From Hymenobacter mellowenesis (lineage in GTDB: Bacteria > Bacteroidota > Bacteroidia > Cytophagales > Hymenobacteraceae), in the NCBI RefSeq assembly GCF_030581005.1, contig NZ_JAUQSX010000005.1, forward strand, positions 124,001-188,000: DNA of 64,000 nucleotides, read 5' to 3'. Both the position numbers and the translations under genes were made by a program. Below, in pieces: positions 24,217-30,798 of this stretch; the first letter of the stretch is position 1, and each line of letters starts with the position of its first letter. Below the pieces are notes generated by a model that saw only the letters and a list, made by a program, of their open reading frames with translations, was not told where the DNA came from and did not search any database.

Positions 24217-25155
24217 ATGTCTGAAATCTTCCGCCCGCCCGTTACCAAGATAGCCACCCTGGCCGGCCACCGCGACGCGGTGTACGCCCTCACCGGCGGC
24301 ACGGGCAGCACCGTCTACTCGGGCAGCGCCGATGGCATGGTGGTGGGCTGGGACACCGCCGACCCCGCCCGCGACGGCGAGCTGCTGGCCCGCGTCGAGA
24401 ACTCGGTGTACGCCCTGCGCCACCTGCCGGAGCTGAATCTGCTGGTGCTGGGGCACAATTTCCAAGGCATTCAGGCCATCGATTTGGCCGAGCGTAAGCT
24501 GGCCCACGCCACGGCCCTGCCGCCGGTGGCCATCTTCGAAATCGTGTTTTCGGCCAGCCGGCAGCGGCTCTACGTGGCCATGGGCGACGGCACGCTGGCC
24601 GTGCTGGCTTTGCCCGATTTTCGGCTGGAGAAGCTTCTGCGTCTCGCCGACAAAAGCCTGCGCTGCCTGGCCCTGCACGAGGGCCGCGCCGAACTGGCCG
24701 TGGGCAGCTCCGATACCTTCACCCGAATTCTGGACCTGGACTCGCTGGAAACCAAATACACGCTGGGCGAAAGCACGAATTCGGTGTTTTCCGTAGCGTA
24801 CTCGCCCGATGGCGCGCGCCTGCTCACGGCCGGCCGCGATGCCCAGATTCGGAACTGGGACGTGGCCGCTGGCTACGCGCTGAGTGGCACCGTGCCGGCC
24901 CACATGTACACCATCAACCACTTGGCTTTTAGCCCCAGCGGGCAGTACGTGGCCTCGTGCAGCCTCGACAAAAGCATTAAATTGTGGGACGCGGCCACGC
25001 TCACGCTGCTGCGCGTGCTCGACAGGGCGCGCTCGGCCGGGCACGGCACGTCAGTGAACCGGCTGGTTTGGCCGGGCGCCGAAAACCGGCTAGTTTCGTG
25101 TAGCGACGACCGCAGCCTGGCCGTATGGCAATTGGGAATGAAGAATGAGGAATGA
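24217..25155 (+). CDS. WD40-repeat beta-propeller protein
   Basis: A 312-residue cytoplasmic protein made of about seven WD40 blades. Repeats are seen as AGHRDAVYALTGG...VVGWDT, SVFSVAYSPDGARLLTAGRDAQIRNWDV, TINHLAFSPSGQYVASCSLDKSIKLWDA and NRLVSCSDDRSLAVWQL. The last blade ends the protein, so it is a single propeller without fused enzyme. These act as protein-binding platforms; partner unknown. The next gene, 92 bp downstream, encodes a DivIVA-domain protein in the same direction, and the gap between them holds an inverted repeat. Start chosen from the TACCTTTG box. Confidence 0.9.
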   Translation: MSEIFRPPVTKIATLAGHRDAVYALTGGTGSTVYSGSADGMVVGWDTADPARDGELLARVENSVYALRHLPELNLLVLGHNFQGIQAIDLAERKLAHATALPPVAIFEIVFSASRQRLYVAMGDGTLAVLALPDFRLEKLLRLADKSLRCLALHEGRAELAVGSSDTFTRILDLDSLETKYTLGESTNSVFSVAYSPDGARLLTAGRDAQIRNWDVAAGYALSGTVPAHMYTINHLAFSPSGQYVASCSLDKSIKLWDAATLTLLRVLDRARSAGHGTSVNRLVWPGAENRLVSCSDDRSLAVWQLGMKNEE

Positions 25156-25241
25156 AGAATGAGGAATTTATCCAATTCATGTGGATTCATTCATTCTTCT
25201 CCTTGGGCTAATTCTTCATTCCTCATTCTTCATTCCTCATT
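25136..25241. repeat. Inverted array of GAATGA(A/G) heptamers
   Basis: About four heptamers (GAATGAAGAATGAG doubled) at 25136-25168 overlap the end of the WD40 gene. The reverse-complementary array (ATTCTTCATTCCTC units) is at 25208-25241. Together they can form a long hairpin with a 40-nt loop. The last codons of the WD40 gene (GMKNEE) are encoded by the repeat, so a short array has been recruited into the coding end. Confidence 0.7.
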
Positions 25242-25247
25242 GAAATC

Positions 25248-26315
25248 ATGAAAATCACCGCCCTCGATATCCGCCAGAAAACGTTTGAAAAATCCTTTCG
25301 CGGGGTTGATAAAGACGAGGTGCAGGCCTTCCTGAACACGATTTCGCAGCAGTGGGAGCGGATGGGCGACGAAACCCGCGAGCTGCGCCTCAAGCTTGAG
25401 CACGCCCAGCAGGATGTGCAGAAGATGCGCGAGGTGGAAAGCAGCCTCTACCGCACCCTCAAAACGGCCGAAGATACCGGCAACAACATCACCGAGCAGG
25501 CCCAGCGCGACGCCGACCTGCGCATCCGCGAAGCCCAGTTTCAGGCCGAGACCATCCTCAACGACGCCCGCCAGCGCGCCCGCGAAGTGGTGGACAGCGC
25601 CTACCAGCAGGCCGAAAAAACCGTGGCCGACATGCAGCGCGAGGTATCGGGCCTGGGCCAGGAGTGCCAGCGCCTCGAGCAGCAGCTCGACGGCCTCGTG
25701 CGCGACCTGCATCACCTGGCTTCCGATGCTCTCGACAAGGTAGAAAAAGCGCGCAACCGGCCCAAAGGTGGCACGGCAGCCATCCTTTCCCGCGCCGCCC
25801 GCGTACAGGTAGAGCGGCCGAAAGAAGCGGCCGCCGAACCCACATCTGAGCCCCCTTCCGCCATGCAGGTTACTTCCAGTTCCGCCGTTTCGCCCGCCGC
25901 GGCCGTGGCCGCCGCTACGCCCACCTCGTTCCACCAGTCGGCCCGCGCCCGCTCGGAAGAGCAGCTGGAGCGCGCCATCGAAACCACCGGCTACAACCCC
26001 AAGCCCGGCCAGCAGCCCGACCCCGGCGCGCCCGCCGAAGCTCCGCGCCCTGAGATTGAACGCCCCGGCGCACCCGCCGAAAACCCCGGTATCTCACCCG
26101 CGCCCCACATCGACCCGCCCGCGCCCTCGCAGGTGCCCGAGCCCAACCCGCCCTACGTGCAGCCCGCCGCGCCCGACATTCAGCCCGTAACGCCCAACCA
26201 CCCCGAAATCAACCAGCCTTCGCCCGTGACTCACCCCGGCCAGCCCGGCATGGCTGCTAAGGCACCCGAGCCGGCCGTAGCGGTGGCGGAGAAGTCGTTT
26301 TTTGACGAAATCTAG
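25248..26315 (+). CDS. DivIVA-domain coiled-coil protein with Pro-rich tail
   Basis: A 355-residue protein. Residues 1-60 (MKITALDIRQKTFEKSFRGVDKDEVQAFLN) are the DivIVA/GpsB N-terminal membrane-binding motif (I...DI....F....RG.D..EV..FL). A long coiled coil follows (residues 35-165), then a disordered tail rich in Pro, Ala and Glu (residues 175-340), ending in a short conserved-looking KSFFDEI. DivIVA proteins gather at curved membranes or division sites in Gram-positive bacteria; Bacteroidota homologues exist but their role is poorly defined. A GC-rich terminator follows. Confidence 0.88.
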   Translation: MKITALDIRQKTFEKSFRGVDKDEVQAFLNTISQQWERMGDETRELRLKLEHAQQDVQKMREVESSLYRTLKTAEDTGNNITEQAQRDADLRIREAQFQAETILNDARQRAREVVDSAYQQAEKTVADMQREVSGLGQECQRLEQQLDGLVRDLHHLASDALDKVEKARNRPKGGTAAILSRAARVQVERPKEAAAEPTSEPPSAMQVTSSSAVSPAAAVAAATPTSFHQSARARSEEQLERAIETTGYNPKPGQQPDPGAPAEAPRPEIERPGAPAENPGISPAPHIDPPAPSQVPEPNPPYVQPAAPDIQPVTPNHPEINQPSPVTHPGQPGMAAKAPEPAVAVAEKSFFDEI

Positions 26316-26373
26316 ACCACGGATTCGCGCGGATTTTTCGGATTTCGCGGATTTTGTATCGAATTCAACTGGG

Positions 26374-26405
26374 AAGCCTGTCTGAGAAGACGGGCTTTCT
26401 TTTTT
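26374..26405 (+). terminator. Intrinsic terminator after the DivIVA gene
   Basis: The stem AAGCCTGTCT/AGACGGGCTT with loop GAGA is followed by TCTTTTTT. Just before it (26316-26357) are short CGGATTTCGCGGATTTT-like direct repeats. Confidence 0.85.
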
Positions 26406-26468
26406 GTGGTTGACCTTTGCGGGGCGCTGTGGCGAGAGTAATAGGCAGCATGTGTTGCCTCATTGGCT

Positions 26469-26574
26469 CGTTATGCAGCGCGCAGTGAAGCATCTTTACC
26501 GTGCAGTGCAGCCCATTCGTTAAGGTTAAGATTACTGGTGGCGGGCAAGATGCTTCGCTGCGCGCTGCATAACG
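26469..26574. repeat. Family A intergenic palindrome, copy 6
   Basis: Arms CGTTATGCAGCGCGCAG and reverse complement, with inner GAAGCATCTT against AAGATGCTTC. It belongs to the 'GCAGCGCGCAG' variant shared with copy 7 at 37593. Confidence 0.85.
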
Positions 26575-26638
26575 GGCTATTACTCTGCCAACCCGCTAAT
26601 CCAAAAAACCACCAATCCACAAATCCACCACTCACCGC

Positions 26639-27004
26639 ATGGGCCAAATCGCACTCGAAGGCATGGAGTTTTTTGCTTTCCACGGCTACTATGATGAAGA
26701 GCAGAAAATCGGCAACAAGTACGGCGTCGACCTCTACATCGGCACCAATCTGCTGGCCGCCGGCGCTTCGGATAAGCTGCAACAAACGGTAAACTATGAG
26801 GTGCTATACCGCTTGGTGGCGGAGGAAATGCTGGCGCCCGCGCGGCTGTTGGAGCACGTGGCCCACCGCGTGCTCGACCGCATCATGGCCGAACTGCCGC
26901 ACGTGCGCAAGGTGAAAATCAACGTGAGCAAATTTAATCCGCCACTGGGCGGCATCTGCCACCGCGCCCGTGTGACGCTGGTGAAGCGTCGGAAGCAGCA
27001 GTAG
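26639..27004 (+). CDS. folB: Dihydroneopterin aldolase
   Basis: FolB cleaves 7,8-dihydroneopterin to 6-hydroxymethyl-dihydropterin and glycolaldehyde in folate synthesis. The 121-residue length is typical. Motifs: FFAFHGYYDEEQKIGNKYGVDL (HG.Y..E...G..F.VDL), LQQTVNYEVLYRLV (the 'T.DY..V' block), LLEHVAHRVLD, and KINVSKFNPPLGG near the C terminus, holding the catalytic Lys (V-x-V-x-K-x-x-P). It is a single gene; no other folate genes are near. The upstream 60 bp are C/A-rich without a strong promoter motif. Confidence 0.93.
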   Translation: MGQIALEGMEFFAFHGYYDEEQKIGNKYGVDLYIGTNLLAAGASDKLQQTVNYEVLYRLVAEEMLAPARLLEHVAHRVLDRIMAELPHVRKVKINVSKFNPPLGGICHRARVTLVKRRKQQ

Positions 27005-27195
27005 GGCGCAAATGAGGTAGAGACGCATATTTGCGCCTACCGCTGAACGATGCCCGGCAAACATATTCCGGGCTGTTGGCCACGATGGCTGCGATAGTAC
27101 CGCGTCCTTCGTTGGCTCCGCGTGGGAATACTCGACGCTATGAATAAAAATTATTCGTCTTTAAATCAATTGATTAACAGCAATTGAGTTGATTA

Positions 27196-27275
27196 TACGA
27201 ATAAATTCGTAGATGTCTCTTGCAACTACGAATATGTTCGTATCATCTTTGCTTTATCCTACGAAATAGTTCGTA
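27196..27275 (+). promoter_or_regulatory. Three palindromic operators for the BlaI-type repressor
   Basis: Three copies of TACGAA-4 nt-TTCGTA lie at 27196-27211, 27227-27242 and 27260-27275. Spacing of centres is 31 and 33 bp, three helical turns, so all face the same side of DNA. The region is strongly AT-rich. A -7-like box (ATCTTTG at 27245-27251) lies between the second and third operators, and the BlaI ATG is 22 bp after the last one. A BlaI-type dimer is the obvious ligand. Confidence 0.85.
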
Positions 27276-27296
27276 GTAACCTCACGTTTCCATATC

Positions 27297-27722
27297 ATGA
27301 GTAAAGCACCGCCCCCCAAACCTACGGATTCCGAACTGGAAATCCTGCACGTGCTCTGGCAGCATGGGCCCGCCACGGTGCGGGCCATCAACGACCATCT
27401 GAGCCAGCGCCGCCAGGCGGAGGTGGGCTACACCACCACGCTCAAGATATGCCAGCTGATGCTGGAGAAGGGCTTGGTGCGGCGCGACGATGCTGACCGT
27501 AGCCACGTGTACCGGGCCGCGGTGCGCGAGCAGGAAACCCAGGGCCTGCTCCTCGACAAGTTCGTGGACGCCACCTTCGGCGGCTCGGCCCTGAAGCTGG
27601 TGATGCAGGCTTTGGGCAGCCGCCAGACCTCGGCCGACGAGCTGGCCCAAATTCGCCGCCTGCTGAACGACATTGAAATTCAGAATTCCACTCCTAATTC
27701 CGACGACGATGACCGCGCTTGA
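27297..27722 (+). CDS. BlaI/MecI/CopY-family transcriptional repressor
   Basis: A 141-residue repressor with a winged helix (residues 10-80: TDSELEILHVLWQHGPATVRAINDHL, GYTTTLKICQLMLEKGLVRRD) and a helical C-terminal dimerisation part (TQGLLLDKFVDATFGGSALKLVMQAL). Family members bind palindromic operators and are released when the partner M56 protease cuts them. Three TACGAA/TTCGTA operators sit directly upstream. The gene overlaps the M56 gene by 14 bp, a standard arrangement. Target genes beyond this operon are not visible here. Confidence 0.95.
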   Translation: MSKAPPPKPTDSELEILHVLWQHGPATVRAINDHLSQRRQAEVGYTTTLKICQLMLEKGLVRRDDADRSHVYRAAVREQETQGLLLDKFVDATFGGSALKLVMQALGSRQTSADELAQIRRLLNDIEIQNSTPNSDDDDRA

Positions 27723-30513
27723 GAATTTCGTTTCGCCCGCCCTGACGCGGGCTTTGGGCTGGACGCTGCTGCACTCGCTGTGGCAGGGCGCCCTGGTGGC
27801 AGCCGTATTGGCAGGCGCGCTGCTGCTGCTGCGCCGCCAGCGCGCCGAGGTGCGCTACGTGGCTTCGGCCGGGGCGCTGGGCGTGGTGGTGGCGCTGGCC
27901 GGCATCACGTTTGGGCTTTATTTTAATTCTGATGCTGAGCAGAATGAAAAGCTGCTGCCTGCTGCTGTGAAAGTTTCGCAACTGGATTCGCGGCGGGCTG
28001 AATCCTCCGCTAAACATGCTGCGACAGATGCTACTGTGACTGTGGCATCGGAGGCGAGAAACTCAAAAGCAACAGTAGCCAACGCTGCGCTGCCACTTAC
28101 TGTGGTCGCTCCGCAACGAGGCACTTCGGCCAACTGGCTGGTGGCCGGGCTGCGCTATTTTGACAAGCACATGCCGCTGCTGGTGGTAGGCTGGCTGCTG
28201 GGCCTGCTGGCCATGAGCCTGCGCATGCTGGGCGGCCTGCTGTATGTGCAGCGCCTGAAGCGCTACCGGGTGCGGGCCGTGAGTGCAGCGTGGCAGGAGC
28301 GGCTGGCGGCCCTTTCGGCCCGCGGCGGCCTGCGTCGGCCGGTAGAGCTACTGGAATCTGCGCTGGTGCAGGTGCCGCTGGTGGTGGGCCACGTGCGGCC
28401 TGTGATACTGCTGCCGCTGGGCGCGGTGGCGGGGCTATCGGTGGCGCATCTGGAAGCCATTCTGGCCCACGAGCTGGCCCACGTGCTGCGCCGCGACTAT
28501 CTCGTGAACCTGCTGCAAACGGTGGCCGAAGTCCTGTTTTTCTACCATCCGGCGGTGTGGTTTATGGCCCGCTGTGTGCGCACCGAGCGCGAAAACTGCT
28601 GCGACGACACCGCCACGTCCCTGTGCGGCGGCGATGCCCTGCGCCTGGCCCGCGCCCTCACGGCCCTGGCCGAATGGAGCCAGAGCGCCGTGGTGCCCAC
28701 TGCGCCGCGCCTGGCGCTGGCCGCCATGGGCAGCCGCGGCGCCTTGCTGAACCGCGTGCGCCGCCTGGTGCAGCGCCGGCCGGCGGCGCCAACCCTGGCC
28801 GAGGGCTTCATGGCCGGGGCGCTGGTGTTGGGCGGATTGGGCCTGCTGGGCGGTAGCGCGGTGCTGGCGGGGCCGCTGGCCCAGCAAGCTACCCCGGCCA
28901 AGCCAGAAGCTATTGACTGGCAAACCGGCCTGGCCACCCCCAAAGCCGCCGGTGCGCCCGACACCACGAAAACTATAACCAGTACCGCAAACACTACAAC
29001 TAATTCTGCCTCTGGGGTGGTTGGCGCTGCCGAAGCGCGCCGCGAAACCATCGTGACGCGGCAGGAGGCCGGACCCGACCAGGACCGGCCGCGCCCCCGG
29101 CGGCGCGACCGCCGCGCCAGCCGCAACGGGCAACTCATTGCCCCGGTGCCTTTTGCTGGAAATCCCGGCACGGTCGTCATTACCAAAGACAAGAAAGGCC
29201 GCGTGACCGACCTCGTGGTGAATGGCCAGCGCGTGGAAACCGAAATCGGTAAGAGCAAGCTCAAAATCAAAGCGAAAAAGGGCCGCGACGACGATGGCCA
29301 ACTGGTGCAGATTATTCAGGTGCCCGCGGCGCCCGAGGCCCGGGCTTTTGTGTACCGGAGCGATGCCGACGGGCAGCAACGGCTATTTGAACGCCGCGCC
29401 GGGCAAAGCCAGTCCTTTGAATACCAGTTGCAGCCCTCGCGCAACCGGCAGTTTCAGTCGCTGACCTTCAATGGCAGCCGGGGGTTCAGTGCCAACCGGG
29501 GATTTCAGCGGGTGGAAGTGGCCCCGAGCGGCTCGGTGAACCGTGGCTTCTGGCTGCAGTCCGGCACAGCCTCCGGCCTGCGGCAGGATACTGACGGCCA
29601 GCGCGAAGCTCTGCGCAGCGCCGAGCGCGCCCTGCAGGAGGCCAGCACGACCAAAAACCTGAGCCCCACCCAGCGCCAGCGCATCAGCGAAAGCCTGGAA
29701 AAAGTACGGGCCCAACTCAAGCAGCCCGACAATGCGACGGCCTTCCGCCAGCTGCGCCTGAACGGCGAGCAGCCGGCCGAGTTGCAACTGCGGCAGCAGG
29801 AGCGCATCCGGGAGTCGCGCGAGGAGCAGATGCAAAACAACGTCATCGAGGAAGTGCAGAGCGTGGTCATCGAACGAGCCGAGCGCGACCGGGCCCGTGC
29901 CGAGCGTGACCGTCGCCACGCCGAGCGCGACCGGGCCCACGCCGAACGTCGCCGCCAGCAGGACGACGCCTTGGTAGCCCAGCTGCTCAAAGACGGCCTC
30001 ATCACCGACAAAGGCAATTTCCAGTTCAAGCTCACCGCCACCAGCCTCACGGTGAACGGCAAAACGCAGCCCGAAGCGGTGTTTCAGAAATACCGGCAGC
30101 TGCATGAGCGCAGCACCGGCCGCAAGCTGACCGGCAACAATGCCGTGGTGATGACCCGCAACAGCGACAGCAGCACGAGCACCAGCGAAAACGACGCCCC
30201 GGCCCCGCCCCGGCCGCCGCGCGCTCCCCGAGCCCCGCGTGCGCCCCAGGCGCCCGGTGCAATGATGGCTCCGCCGGCTCCCATGTCGCCCCCGCCGCCG
30301 CCGGCCCCGCCTCGTATTGATTCGGAAGATTTGCGGAGTGAGCTGCGCAAAGACGGCCTCATCGGCGCCGACGACAAGAGCTTTCAGTTCCAACTGAATT
30401 CCTCGGGAATGACAGTGAATGGCAAAACCCAATCGGCAGAAATGGCAGCGAAGTACCGCAAGCTGCTGGGCCACGAAAAAGGCACTTACAACATGATGTT
30501 TTCCAACGATTAA
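27709..30513 (+). CDS. BlaR1-like M56 membrane metallopeptidase with repeated C-terminal domain
   Basis: A 934-residue sensor/protease. Membrane helices occur near residues 12-50, 150-180 and around the active site. The zinc motif is H254-E-L-A-H258, with E295 (TERENCCDD) as likely third ligand. After a last membrane segment near residue 380 follows a long extracytoplasmic region rich in Arg, Gln, Ala and Pro. It contains an ERDRARAERDRRHAERDRAH-type charged helix and two copies of a 50-residue unit (LLKDGLITDKGNFQFKL, then SLTVNGKTQ...KYRQL; and LRKDGLIGADDKSFQFQL, then MTVNGKTQ...KYRKLL). No penicillin-binding sensor domain is seen, so the signal is probably not a beta-lactam. ATG 27709 overlaps blaI. 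Confidence 0.9.
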   Translation: MTALENFVSPALTRALGWTLLHSLWQGALVAAVLAGALLLLRRQRAEVRYVASAGALGVVVALAGITFGLYFNSDAEQNEKLLPAAVKVSQLDSRRAESSAKHAATDATVTVASEARNSKATVANAALPLTVVAPQRGTSANWLVAGLRYFDKHMPLLVVGWLLGLLAMSLRMLGGLLYVQRLKRYRVRAVSAAWQERLAALSARGGLRRPVELLESALVQVPLVVGHVRPVILLPLGAVAGLSVAHLEAILAHELAHVLRRDYLVNLLQTVAEVLFFYHPAVWFMARCVRTERENCCDDTATSLCGGDALRLARALTALAEWSQSAVVPTAPRLALAAMGSRGALLNRVRRLVQRRPAAPTLAEGFMAGALVLGGLGLLGGSAVLAGPLAQQATPAKPEAIDWQTGLATPKAAGAPDTTKTITSTANTTTNSASGVVGAAEARRETIVTRQEAGPDQDRPRPRRRDRRASRNGQLIAPVPFAGNPGTVVITKDKKGRVTDLVVNGQRVETEIGKSKLKIKAKKGRDDDGQLVQIIQVPAAPEARAFVYRSDADGQQRLFERRAGQSQSFEYQLQPSRNRQFQSLTFNGSRGFSANRGFQRVEVAPSGSVNRGFWLQSGTASGLRQDTDGQREALRSAERALQEASTTKNLSPTQRQRISESLEKVRAQLKQPDNATAFRQLRLNGEQPAELQLRQQERIRESREEQMQNNVIEEVQSVVIERAERDRARAERDRRHAERDRAHAERRRQQDDALVAQLLKDGLITDKGNFQFKLTATSLTVNGKTQPEAVFQKYRQLHERSTGRKLTGNNAVVMTRNSDSSTSTSENDAPAPPRPPRAPRAPRAPQAPGAMMAPPAPMSPPPPPAPPRIDSEDLRSELRKDGLIGADDKSFQFQLNSSGMTVNGKTQSAEMAAKYRKLLGHEKGTYNMMFSND

Positions 30514-30530
30514 GCGTTGGTGTTTGAAGG

Positions 30531-30568
30531 GAGAGAAGCCGGTTTTCTGTGTGAAAACCGGCTTCTCT
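30531..30568 (+). terminator. Strong hairpin after the BlaI/M56 operon
   Basis: A 15-bp perfect stem (AGAGAAGCCGGTTTT with its complement, loop CTGTGTG) is followed only by GTTTTGG. It is a good stem but has a short T run. Confidence 0.65.
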
Positions 30569-30586
30569 GTTTTGGTGGGGGATGAG

Positions 30587-30690
30587 CTGAACGATGCTGG
30601 GGCGGGGCTTGCCGTCGCCCGGTTGTTGAACGGAACTGTTTGAAACGGCGCAACTGCCCGGGCGGGGGAAGCCTCGCCCCGACATCCAAC
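30587..30690. repeat. Family C palindromic GC-rich repeat, copy 2
   Basis: It contains GGGGCGGGGCTTGCC, TTGTTGAACGGAACTGTTTG and AAACGGCG, and ends in a GGGCGGGG...CCTCGCCCC block. It matches the copy at 850-953 in order and spacing, with scattered substitutions. Confidence 0.7.
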
Positions 30691-30798
30691 GGCACCTCTC
30701 TACCCAGGCTCATCCAGAAATATTCGCTTGAAAAAAGCAACTCTCGGGCCCAGGCAAGCATCTCTTGGCCTTCCGAATCAAATACGCGGGACTTATCT

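Noticed and set aside
27709..30513. M56 protein as a true beta-lactam sensor BlaR1
   Set aside because: The C-terminal half has no SxxK/SxN/KTG penicillin-binding motifs; only the protease part is BlaR1-like.
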